Assembly (NCBI GenBank): GCA_963777515.1
Contig: CAVZQU010000021.1
Location: 1-64,000 of the forward strand
Source of the DNA: CAVSWT01 sp963777515
Lineage (GTDB): Bacteria > Bacteroidota > Ignavibacteria > Ignavibacteriales > Ignavibacteriaceae
Length of the DNA stretch: 64,000 nucleotides
Direction: 5' to 3'
The stretch's first letter is position 1, and every line of letters starts with the position of its first letter. The position numbers and the translations under genes were made by a program. Under the pieces are notes generated by a model. That model ran no database searches, was not told the DNA's origin, and saw only the letters and a program-made list of their open reading frames with translations. Positions 26,542 through 34,327 of the stretch are shown piece after piece.

Positions 26542-27204
26542 TTAAGCTGTTTTAAGTTCTTTTTTTCTAAATGGAATACCAAACTGCTGAAGTAATTCAT
26601 AGGATTCATTATCTGTTTTTGCAGTTGTTACAAAAGTGATATCCATTCCTAAAACTTTAGTAATCTTATCAACATTAATTTCCGGGAAGATTATTTGTTC
26701 TTTAATTCCGATAGTGTAGTTTCCTCTTCCATCAAATGATTTATCAGAAAGGCCTCTAAAATCACGTACACGGGGTAGAGCAACATTTATTAATCTATCC
26801 ATAAATTCATACATTCTTTCACGGCGTAAAGTAACCTTAGCGCCGATATTCACACCTTCTCTTAATTTAAAGTTAGAGATAGCCTTTTTTGCTTTACGAA
26901 TACTTGCTTTTTGACCTGTAATAGTTTCTAATTCTTTAACGGCTTCTTCAAGAATCTTTGCATCGGCAACAGCAGCACCAACACCCATGTTGACAACAAT
27001 TTTGTCGAGCTTGGGAACTTGCATTACATTTTTATAGCTAAACTTCTTTACTAAAGAAGGAACAATTTCTTTCTTATAAAAATCTGATAAACGTGCAGGA
27101 ATTTTAATTTCTTTTTCCGGCGCAGCTTTCACCTTTTTATCTTCTTTCTTAGAAGCCTTTGTCTGTCCTTCAGCTTTATCTTTTTTTAATTTTTTCTCTG
27201 CCAT
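26542..27204 (-). CDS. rplE: 50S ribosomal protein L5 with lysine-rich N-terminal extension
   Basis: The uL5 core starts at about residue 37 (PARLSDFYKKEIVPSL) and contains KLDKIVVNMGVG and the 5S rRNA-binding region. About 35 Lys/Glu-rich residues precede it, giving 220 residues against about 180 for the usual protein. No internal ATG at the core boundary offers a shorter start. Order rplX-rplE-rpsN is standard. Confidence 0.97.
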   Translation of the reverse strand: MAEKKLKKDKAEGQTKASKKEDKKVKAAPEKEIKIPARLSDFYKKEIVPSLVKKFSYKNVMQVPKLDKIVVNMGVGAAVADAKILEEAVKELETITGQKASIRKAKKAISNFKLREGVNIGAKVTLRRERMYEFMDRLINVALPRVRDFRGLSDKSFDGRGNYTIGIKEQIIFPEINVDKITKVLGMDITFVTTAKTDNESYELLQQFGIPFRKKELKTA

Positions 27205-27239
27205 ATTAAAACTTAAATTCTAAAATTTTATTAATAATA

Positions 27240-27563
27240 TTAAAGCATTTCTCCGGTGGCTCTGCTAATACGAGCTCTTTTCTTTTTCCCGGTTTTATCA
27301 TCTAAAATTATTTGGGAACCTAATCTAGTAGGCTCGCTGGTTTTGGGATCCAAAAGCATAACATTAGATACATTTATCGGAGATTCCTTCTCAATTATTC
27401 CACCTTGCGGATTATTCTGAGAAGCTTTTGAATGCCTCTTTCTTAGGTTGATTCCTTCAATAATAACACGGTTAGCTTTGGGAAAAACCTTTAGAACTTT
27501 ACCGGTTTTTCCTCTATCATTACCTGAAATAACCATGACATTATCATTTTTTCTAATTTTCAT
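27240..27563 (-). CDS. rplX: 50S ribosomal protein L24
   Basis: A 107-residue uL24 with the KOW motif (VMVISGNDRGKTGKVLKVFP). It is an early assembly protein of the large subunit, placed between rplN and rplE. Confidence 0.98.
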   Translation of the reverse strand: MKIRKNDNVMVISGNDRGKTGKVLKVFPKANRVIIEGINLRKRHSKASQNNPQGGIIEKESPINVSNVMLLDPKTSEPTRLGSQIILDDKTGKKKRARISRATGEML

Positions 27564-27578
27564 TTCAATCCCAAACTT

Positions 27579-27947
27579 TTATAAAACTTCCGGAGCCAAC
27601 GAAACAATTTTCATAAATTGTTTCTCTCTTAATTCCCTGGCAACCGGCCCAAAAATACGAGTACCTCTTGGCTCATTTTGAGCATTTAAAAGAACAGCAG
27701 CATTTTCATCAAATCGTATGTACGAACCATCTTTTCTTCTTACTTCTTTTTTGGTTCTAACAATAACTGCTCTTGATACTTCACCTTTTTTTACCTGGCC
27801 ATTAGGAATAGCTGTTTTTACAGAAACAACAATCAAGTCACCAACACTTGCATAATTCCTACCACTACCGCCAAGCACCCTGATGCACTTAACACGCTTT
27901 GCTCCAGAATTATCGGCGACTATTAAACTTGTTTCTTCTTGAATCAT
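27579..27947 (-). CDS. rplN: 50S ribosomal protein L14
   Basis: A 122-residue uL14 (MIQEETSLIVADNSGAKRVK start; RGTRIFGPVARELR near the end). It follows rpsQ in the standard order. Confidence 0.98.
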   Translation of the reverse strand: MIQEETSLIVADNSGAKRVKCIRVLGGSGRNYASVGDLIVVSVKTAIPNGQVKKGEVSRAVIVRTKKEVRRKDGSYIRFDENAAVLLNAQNEPRGTRIFGPVARELREKQFMKIVSLAPEVL

Positions 27948-27969
27948 TTTATTATCTACTCCTTAATAA

Positions 27970-28227
27970 CTACTTAGCTTTTTCAACTACTTCAACTAAA
28001 CGCCATCTTTTCGTTGAGCTAAGAGGACGAGTTTCCATTATTTTTACTTTATCGCCAACCTGACATTCATTCTTTTCATCATGAGCTTTTAGATTAGTGG
28101 TTTTCTTAAAATATTTTTTATAAATAGGATGAGGAACTCTCCTTTGAATTGCTACGGAGATTGTTTTATCCATTTTATTGCTAACCACAATACCTATTCT
28201 GGTTTTTCTTAAACTGCGTTGTTCCAT
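27970..28227 (-). CDS. rpsQ: 30S ribosomal protein S17
   Basis: An 85-residue uS17 with the OB fold (RIGIVVSNKMDKTISVAIQR, ETRPLSSTKRWRLVEV). The rpmC stop lies two bases before its start codon. Confidence 0.98.
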   Translation of the reverse strand: MEQRSLRKTRIGIVVSNKMDKTISVAIQRRVPHPIYKKYFKKTTNLKAHDEKNECQVGDKVKIMETRPLSSTKRWRLVEVVEKAK

Positions 28228-28229
28228 TA

Positions 28230-28460
28230 TCAGGCTTTAGCTCCTTCTTTAATAGCAGCAGAAGTTTTTTCTGCTAATTCTCTTTCTCTTAAGACGGTCT
28301 TCATTCTAGCGACATCTTTTTTTGTTAACTTTAATTTTGCTGTATTTGTTAATTGTTTTAACTGATGAGCAAAACGTAAGTCAACTAAATTCTTTTCTTC
28401 TTCGTAAATAAGTTTTTCTAATTCTTCTGTTTTAATTTCTCTTATTTCATGAATTTTCAT
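28230..28460 (-). CDS. rpmC: 50S ribosomal protein L29
   Basis: A 76-residue uL29 of two helices (LEKLIYEEEKNLVDLRFAHQ). It sits beside the exit tunnel. Its order between rplP and rpsQ is standard. Confidence 0.97.
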   Translation of the reverse strand: MKIHEIREIKTEELEKLIYEEEKNLVDLRFAHQLKQLTNTAKLKLTKKDVARMKTVLRERELAEKTSAAIKEGAKA

Positions 28461-28482
28461 TTTTAAATTCCTCTATCGTCAG

Positions 28483-28899
28483 TTACTCGAAATCAGGCCT
28501 TGAAACTACTTTACATTTAATGGGTAATTTATAAGAACATGATTTTAATGCATCATTTGCTATCTCTCTAGAAACACCTGAAACTTCAAATAAAATTCTA
28601 CCTGGTTTAACTACAGCTACCCAAAATTCTGGAGCTCCTTTTCCTTTACCCATTCTAGTTTCAAGAGGTTTTTTAGAAACCGGCTTGTCAGGAAAAATTC
28701 TTATCCAAACTTTACCGTCTCTTTTCATTTTTCTAGAAAGAGAAATACGACAAGCTTCAATCTGCCTGCTGGTAATCCAATGTGGTTCCAAAGCCTTCAA
28801 GCCAAAATCACCGAAAGCAACACTGCTGCCGCGGTTAGCTTTGCCAGCCATTCTTCCACGCTGTGATTTTCTAAACTTTACTCTTTTAGGCATTAACAT
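28483..28899 (-). CDS. rplP: 50S ribosomal protein L16
   Basis: A 138-residue uL16 (MPKRVKFRKSQRGRMAGKA; GKGKGAPEFWVAVVKPGRIL). A GGGAG site nine bases before the ATG at 28899 favours this start, giving MLMPKR; the second ATG at 28893 is the alternative. It contacts the A-site tRNA. Confidence 0.97.
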   Translation of the reverse strand: MLMPKRVKFRKSQRGRMAGKANRGSSVAFGDFGLKALEPHWITSRQIEACRISLSRKMKRDGKVWIRIFPDKPVSKKPLETRMGKGKGAPEFWVAVVKPGRILFEVSGVSREIANDALKSCSYKLPIKCKVVSRPDFE

Positions 28900-28919
28900 A
28901 ATTTAAAACTCCCGGTATT

Positions 28920-29561
28920 TTATTCAGTAACTCTTTTTCCTAAAATTTCACCACGGCAAATCCAAACTTTAATTCCGATTGAACCGTAAATTGTTTCCGC
29001 TCTTCCATTAGCATAATCAATGTCTGCTCTTATTGTATGAAGCGGAATTCTACCTTCTTTATATTGTTCTGTACGAGCCATTTCAGCACCGCCTAAACGG
29101 CCGGCACACATAATTCTTATACCTTCAGCACCCATTCTCATTGCAGCAGTAATTGCCATTTTCATTGCTCTACGGAAAGAAATTCTTCCCTGAAGCTGAT
29201 TTGCGATATTTTCTGCTACTAAATAAGCATCTAATTCTGGTCTTTTAATTTCCGAAATCTGAATCTTAACATCTTTATCAGTTACTTGTCTTAATTCTTG
29301 TTCAAGCTGGGTAATTTCTTTTCCGCTTTTACCAATTACAACACCAGGCCTTGAAGTATGAATTGTTAAAATTATATTTTTAGAGGTTCTATCAATAATA
29401 ATTCTTGAGATACCGGCTTTCTTTAATCTATTCCTGATGTAGGAACGAAGTCTATCATCTTCTTTTAACTTCGGTGCATAGCTTTTATTTTCATACCAAT
29501 TAGAGTCCCAACCTCTGATGATTCCAACTCTAAAGCCAACCGGATTTGTTTTCTGTCCCAA
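28920..29561 (-). CDS. rpsC: 30S ribosomal protein S3
   Basis: I place the start at the TTG at 29561 (product MGQKTNPVGFRVGIIRGWDS, 213 residues). A perfect AGGAGG lies seven bases upstream and the family begins with MGQK. The longer frame from 29600 would overlap rplV. The KH domain (VVIGKSGKEI) and the C-terminal IRIMCAGRLGGAEMAR are present. Confidence 0.95.
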   Translation of the reverse strand: MGQKTNPVGFRVGIIRGWDSNWYENKSYAPKLKEDDRLRSYIRNRLKKAGISRIIIDRTSKNIILTIHTSRPGVVIGKSGKEITQLEQELRQVTDKDVKIQISEIKRPELDAYLVAENIANQLQGRISFRRAMKMAITAAMRMGAEGIRIMCAGRLGGAEMARTEQYKEGRIPLHTIRADIDYANGRAETIYGSIGIKVWICRGEILGKRVTE

Positions 29562-29580
29562 AAAATAACCTCCTAAAAAA

Positions 29581-29925
29581 TTATGCTTTACTTGCCACAA
29601 CTATTGTTAAGTGACAAGATCTTTTTCTTATTCTATATGCACGTCCCATAGGTGCCGGTGAAATTCTTTTTAATGTAGGCCCTTGATTAACAAAGGCTTC
29701 TTTAATATATAAATCAGATGGTTCTACTTTTTCACCTTCTTCATTATTCATTAAGTTAGCAATAGCAGATCGTAATACTTTCTCTGCATCTTTTGATGCG
29801 TGTTTAGAATGAAAGTGTAAAACTTCAACTGCTTTCTCAACGTCCATCCCTCTAATAACATCAATCAACAATCTCATTTTTCTTGGAGATGAACCTATAT
29901 ATCTATGTACTGCTCTTGCTTCCAT
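29581..29925 (-). CDS. rplV: 50S ribosomal protein L22
   Basis: A 114-residue uL22 (VHRYIGSSPRKMRLLIDVIR; C-terminal PAPMGRAYRIRKRSCHLTIV) whose loop lines the exit tunnel. It lies between rpsS and rpsC. Confidence 0.98.
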   Translation of the reverse strand: MEARAVHRYIGSSPRKMRLLIDVIRGMDVEKAVEVLHFHSKHASKDAEKVLRSAIANLMNNEEGEKVEPSDLYIKEAFVNQGPTLKRISPAPMGRAYRIRKRSCHLTIVVASKA

Positions 29926-29950
29926 TTACTTCAAATTCCTTTAATTACAA

Positions 29951-30238
29951 TTATTTTGCTTTCGAAGCTTTTTCAGCTTTAGTTCCAGGATGCCCTCTAA
30001 AAATTCTTGTGGGTGAAAATTCACCTAACTTATGTCCAACCATATTTTCAGTTATATAAATGGGAATCATTTTATTCCCGTTATGCACAGCAATGGTATG
30101 GCCGACAAATTCAGGAGTAATAGTAGAAGCGCGCGACCAGGTTTTAATAATCTTTTTTTGATTAGTCTGATTTAATCTATCTACTTTTTCCTGAAGTTTA
30201 TAGTCTACAAAAGGACCTTTTTTAACCGATCTAGGCAT
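29951..30238 (-). CDS. rpsS: 30S ribosomal protein S19
   Basis: A 95-residue uS19 (MPRSVKKGPFVDYKLQEKV; HKLGEFSPTRIFRGHPGTKA). It lies between rplB and rplV in the S10 operon. Confidence 0.98.
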   Translation of the reverse strand: MPRSVKKGPFVDYKLQEKVDRLNQTNQKKIIKTWSRASTITPEFVGHTIAVHNGNKMIPIYITENMVGHKLGEFSPTRIFRGHPGTKAEKASKAK

Positions 30239-30250
30239 ATTTAAACTCTG

Positions 30251-31075
30251 TTATTTCCGTCTTTTAATAATAAATTTATTAGATTCTTTTTTATGTTTTC
30301 TGGTTTTCAAACCTTTAGCCCTTTGGCCCCAGGGAGAAACCGGGTGACCTCCGCCAGAGGTTTTACCTTCACCGCCACCCATTGGATGGTCAACAGGATT
30401 CATTGCAACACCTCTTACGTGAGGACGTTTACCAAGCCACCTTGATCTTCCGGCCTTACCTAAACTGATATTTTCCTGTTCAGCATTTCCAATTGAACCA
30501 TAAGTTGCAAGGCATTCTAATCTAATCATTCTTACTTCACCGGAAGGCATTTTTAATTGAGCATGATTTCCTTCTTTAGCCAACACTTGAATTGCGGTTC
30601 CCGCACTTCTTCCTAACTGCCCGCCTTTGCCTGGTTTTAATTCAACATTATGTACAACACTACCCAAAGGCATTTCTTTTAATGGTAATGCATTACCAAC
30701 AGTGATTTCACTTCCTGGGCCGGAAATAACTGTATCACCAACTTTCAATCCGTTAGGCGCAAGGATATATCTTTTTTCACCATCAGCATAATGTAGCAAA
30801 GCAATTCTTGATGTACGGTTAGGATCATATTCAATAGAAAAAACTTTTGCTGGAATTCCGTGCTTATTTCTTTTGAAATCAATAATTCTATATCTTCTTT
30901 TATGTCCACCGCCAATAAACCTTGAAGTAACTCTTCCCAAATTATTTCTTCCACCCGATTTTTTTAAGGAAGCAGTCAGAGATTTCTCTGGTTTGGATTT
31001 TGTAATCTCTTCAAAAGAAGATTTAGAACTAAATCTTGATCCGGGAGTTACTGGGTTTAGTTTTTTTATTGCCAT
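30251..31075 (-). CDS. rplB: 50S ribosomal protein L2
   Basis: A 274-residue uL2 with SRFIGGGHKRRYRIIDFKRN and the conserved NPVDHPMGGGEGKTSGG near the peptidyl-transferase centre. It lies between rplW and rpsS. Confidence 0.98.
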   Translation of the reverse strand: MAIKKLNPVTPGSRFSSKSSFEEITKSKPEKSLTASLKKSGGRNNLGRVTSRFIGGGHKRRYRIIDFKRNKHGIPAKVFSIEYDPNRTSRIALLHYADGEKRYILAPNGLKVGDTVISGPGSEITVGNALPLKEMPLGSVVHNVELKPGKGGQLGRSAGTAIQVLAKEGNHAQLKMPSGEVRMIRLECLATYGSIGNAEQENISLGKAGRSRWLGKRPHVRGVAMNPVDHPMGGGEGKTSGGGHPVSPWGQRAKGLKTRKHKKESNKFIIKRRK

Positions 31076-31097
31076 TAGACTATCCTATTTTCAAAAC

Positions 31098-31391
31098 CTA
31101 TACTTGTTCGAATATTTCTATTGTTTCGCCTTCTTTTAAAGAAACGATTGCCTTTTTAAATTTTGCTGTCTTACCTGTAAATCTTCCGCTTTTTCTAAAT
31201 TGTGTTTTCATTTTTCCAGGATGATTTATAGTTCGGACACTTGTTACATGAACATTAAATCTTTTTTCAATTGCTTTTGCAATTTCAATTTTATTTGATT
31301 TAGGATTAACAAGGAATCCATATTTACCATGATCAGCAGATAAATTTGTCATTTTTTCAGTAATCAAAGGACTAATTAATACATGATGCAT
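31098..31391 (-). CDS. rplW: 50S ribosomal protein L23
   Basis: A 97-residue uL23 (LISPLITEKMTNLSADHGKY; NVHVTSVRTINHPGKMK). It forms the docking site for signal recognition particle and trigger factor at the tunnel exit. Confidence 0.98.
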   Translation of the reverse strand: MHHVLISPLITEKMTNLSADHGKYGFLVNPKSNKIEIAKAIEKRFNVHVTSVRTINHPGKMKTQFRKSGRFTGKTAKFKKAIVSLKEGETIEIFEQV

Positions 31392-31392
31392 T

Positions 31393-32040
31393 TTAGTTTA
31401 ACACTCCTTCATTATTCCCAAAAGTTTTATGCAACACATCAACAGCACTTTCCTGGATAACCAAAACCTGGTTGTTCAAAATATCATAAGTAGATGCTTT
31501 TGCTGCTTCTAAAATTTTTGTTTTAGGAATATTTCTTCCCGATTTAAAAACAACTTCCTGTTTGCCGTTTGTAAGCAGAAGAATTTTTTTACCTGTTAAA
31601 TTCAATGATTCTAAAATTCCGGCAAATTCTTTTGTCTTTGGTTTTTCAAAGTTGAAATCTTCTACCAAAATCAATTGCTCATCTTTAACTTTGTAGCTTA
31701 AAGCAGATTTCCTAGCTAATCTTTTTACCTTCTTTGGTAAATCTTGTCTATAATTTCTTGGACGCGGCCCAAAAATAGTTCCACCGCCAATCCACAAAGG
31801 AGAACGTGATGTACCTGCACGCGCACCGCCTCTTCCCTTTTGCTTCCAGGGCTTTTTACCACCGCCTCTAACTTCGCCTCTTTCTTTAGCTTTATGTGTA
31901 CCTTGTCTTTGATTAGCAAGATAAGATTTCACAGCCAAATAAATAGCATGATCATTTGGTTCTATCCCAAAAATTTCTTCAGATAAATCAACTTTTTTAC
32001 CTGACTTTTTACCATTTATTTTTAGCACATCTAATTTCAT
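31393..32040 (-). CDS. rplD: 50S ribosomal protein L4
   Basis: A 215-residue uL4 with the tunnel loop (GGGKKPWKQKGRGGARAGTS) and RKSALSYKVKDEQLILVED. L4 is the classical autoregulator of the S10 operon in enterobacteria; no leader structure for that was identified here. Confidence 0.98.
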   Translation of the reverse strand: MKLDVLKINGKKSGKKVDLSEEIFGIEPNDHAIYLAVKSYLANQRQGTHKAKERGEVRGGGKKPWKQKGRGGARAGTSRSPLWIGGGTIFGPRPRNYRQDLPKKVKRLARKSALSYKVKDEQLILVEDFNFEKPKTKEFAGILESLNLTGKKILLLTNGKQEVVFKSGRNIPKTKILEAAKASTYDILNNQVLVIQESAVDVLHKTFGNNEGVLN

Positions 32041-32051
32041 TTTAAACCAAT

Positions 32052-32675
32052 TTACTTTTTAATCAATTCAACAAAAGAATTTATAGAACCGGGGACAGCA
32101 CCTTTAACAAGAATCAAATTTTCTTCTGGAATAACTTTAACAACTTTTAAATTTGAAACCGTCACATTTTCATATCCTTTTCGGCCAGCCATTCTTTGTC
32201 CTTTAAAAACTCTTGATGGATATGAACTGGCGCCAATAGAACCCGGGGCCCTTAATCTATCGCTTTGACCGTGGGTAGTTCCACCAACACCGCCAAAACC
32301 GTGTCTTTTCATTACTCCCTGAAAACCTTTGCCTTTACTTTTGCTGCGTACTTTAATTTTTTCGCCTTCAGCAAACAAGTCAACTTTTATTTCTTCGCCT
32401 ACTTTATATTCTTTATCAGAAGAAAATTTGAATTCTTTGAGAACTAATGATGGAGATTGACCGGCTTTTTTATATTGTCCCATCAAAGGTTTATTTGTTC
32501 TTTTTTCTTTTCTTTCACCATAGCCTAATTGTAAAGCATTGTAGCCGTCTTTTTCATGTGTTCTTACTGAAACTACTCTACAAGGCCCGGCCTGAATGAC
32601 TGTTACAGGAATTAATTCTCCTGCTGTGTCAAACACACTAGACATTCCTATTTTTTTTCCGATTATGCCAGACAT
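32052..32675 (-). CDS. rplC: 50S ribosomal protein L3
   Basis: I start at the ATG at 32675 (MSGIIGKKIGMSSVF, 207 residues), because GGAG lies five bases upstream and the family begins here. An in-frame ATG at 32693 would overlap the rpsJ stop codon. The conserved GGVGGTTHGQSDRLRAPGSI is present. Confidence 0.95.
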   Translation of the reverse strand: MSGIIGKKIGMSSVFDTAGELIPVTVIQAGPCRVVSVRTHEKDGYNALQLGYGERKEKRTNKPLMGQYKKAGQSPSLVLKEFKFSSDKEYKVGEEIKVDLFAEGEKIKVRSKSKGKGFQGVMKRHGFGGVGGTTHGQSDRLRAPGSIGASSYPSRVFKGQRMAGRKGYENVTVSNLKVVKVIPEENLILVKGAVPGSINSFVELIKK

Positions 32676-32692
32676 CTTTTCTCCAAAATTCA

Positions 32693-33001
32693 TTAAAGCT
32701 TAATCTCAATATCAACACCCGCCGGTATATCAAGCTTACTTAACGAATCGACGGTTTTATTATTTGAATTATGAATATCAATAATTCTTTTATGCGCCCT
32801 GGTTTCAAACTGCTCTCTTGATTTTTTATCTACATGGGGTGACCTTAACACAGTATAAACAGTTCTACGTGTTGGTAATGGTATAGGCCCTGAAACAACA
32901 GCTCCAGTACTTCTTACAGTTTTAATAATTTTCTCTGTAGACTTATCAATCAATATATGATCATACGACTTTAACTTAATTCTTATTTTTTGACCGGGCA
33001 C
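32693..33001 (-). CDS. rpsJ: 30S ribosomal protein S10
   Basis: A 102-residue uS10 (GQKIRIKLKSYDHILIDKST; PLPTRRTVYTVLRSPHVDKK), also known as the NusE transcription factor. It is the first gene of the S10 operon, 72 bases after tuf. Confidence 0.98.
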   Translation of the reverse strand: MPGQKIRIKLKSYDHILIDKSTEKIIKTVRSTGAVVSGPIPLPTRRTVYTVLRSPHVDKKSREQFETRAHKRIIDIHNSNNKTVDSLSKLDIPAGVDIEIKL

Positions 33002-33032
33002 TTAAAAACTCCTTTATTTATTTAGACACAAA

Positions 33033-33054
33033 AAGGGAGTTGATAAACTCCCTT
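33033..33054 (-). terminator. Terminator or attenuator between tuf and rpsJ
   Basis: On the minus strand, GGGAGTT-TATC-AACTCCC followed by TTTTTG lies just after the tuf stop codon. It ends the str operon at least partly. The remaining space before rpsJ is only about 30 bases, so the S10 operon may depend on read-through. Confidence 0.8.
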
Positions 33055-33073
33055 CTTGGCTGAAGCTTCAATT

Positions 33074-34279
33074 TTATTCAATAATTTTTGTAACAACGCC
33101 TGAGCCTACGGTTCTTCCGCCTTCGCGGATAGCAAAGCGTAAGCCTTCTTCCATTGCAATTTCACTAATAAGTTCTACACTTAATTTAACATTATCACCT
33201 GGCATTACCATTTCGGTTCCTTCGGGTAATTGGGCAACACCTGTAACGTCTGTTGTTCTAAAATAGAATTGAGGCCTATATCCGTTGAAGAAAGGTGTAT
33301 GACGTCCACCTTCTTCTTTTGAAAGGATATAAACTTCGCCTTCAAATTTTTTGTGAGGAGTGATAGAACCAGTTTTAGCAAGTACCATTCCTCTTTCAAT
33401 TTCCTTTTTATCAACACCTCTTAATAAAATACCAGCATTATCACCAGCCATAGCTGCATCAAGTTCTTTTCTAAACATTTCAATACCAGTAACTACTGTT
33501 TTCTTATGAACACCAAGACCAATAAGTTCAACTTCTTCCTGAATCTTAACCTGTCCTCTTTCAACCCTTCCGGTTGCAACAGTACCACGACCAGTAATTG
33601 AGAAAACGTCCTCGACAGGCATTAAGAATGGTTTATCAGAATCTCTCTGAGGCAAAGGAATATATTCATCAACAGCTTTCATTAATTCCCAGATACACTG
33701 CAATCTTGGGTCATCAGAAGGAGCATCAGAAGTAGCAGCTTCCAAAGCCTTCAAAGCAGAACCCTGAATAATCGGAGTTTCATCACCGGGAAATTCATAT
33801 TCATTTAACAAGTCTCTCAATTCAACTTCAACCAATTCTAACAATTCAGCATCGTCAACCATATCAACTTTATTCATAAATACGACAATTTTAGGCACAC
33901 CAACCTGACGTGCAAGAAGGATATGTTCTCTTGTTTGAGGCATCGGACCATCTGTAGCAGCAACAACTAAAATAGCTCCATCCATTTGTGCAGCACCGGT
34001 AATCATATTCTTAACATAGTCAGCGTGGCCAGGGCAATCTACGTGAGCATAATGTCTATTTTCAGTAGAGTATTCAACGTGAGCCGTTGCAATAGTAATA
34101 CCTCTTTCTCTTTCTTCAGGAGCGTTATCGATACTATCAAAAGTTCTTTTTTCCGACAAGCCCTTTTTAGCAAGAGCCATTGTGATGGCAGCGGTTAAAG
34201 TAGTTTTTCCATGATCTACGTGACCAATTGTACCTACGTTAACGTGAGGTTTACTTCTATCAAATTTTTCTTTTGCCAT
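33074..34279 (-). CDS. tuf: Translation elongation factor Tu
   Basis: The 401-residue GTPase delivers aminoacyl-tRNA to the ribosome. It has the P-loop GHVDHGKTT, the switch region ERGITI, DCPGHADY, the base-specificity motif NKVD, and the beta-barrel domains 2 and 3. It is the only tuf copy in the window and lies in the str operon after fusA. Confidence 0.98.
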   Translation of the reverse strand: MAKEKFDRSKPHVNVGTIGHVDHGKTTLTAAITMALAKKGLSEKRTFDSIDNAPEERERGITIATAHVEYSTENRHYAHVDCPGHADYVKNMITGAAQMDGAILVVAATDGPMPQTREHILLARQVGVPKIVVFMNKVDMVDDAELLELVEVELRDLLNEYEFPGDETPIIQGSALKALEAATSDAPSDDPRLQCIWELMKAVDEYIPLPQRDSDKPFLMPVEDVFSITGRGTVATGRVERGQVKIQEEVELIGLGVHKKTVVTGIEMFRKELDAAMAGDNAGILLRGVDKKEIERGMVLAKTGSITPHKKFEGEVYILSKEEGGRHTPFFNGYRPQFYFRTTDVTGVAQLPEGTEMVMPGDNVKLSVELISEIAMEEGLRFAIREGGRTVGSGVVTKIIE

Positions 34280-34327
34280 CTAAATCTCCTTCTTAATATT
34301 TTTCTTGGTTTTTAATTCAATTTAATT

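Noticed and set aside
29562..29600. Longer rpsC frame starting at 29600
   Set aside because: It overlaps rplV and adds 13 non-conserved residues; a perfect AGGAGG favours the TTG at 29561.
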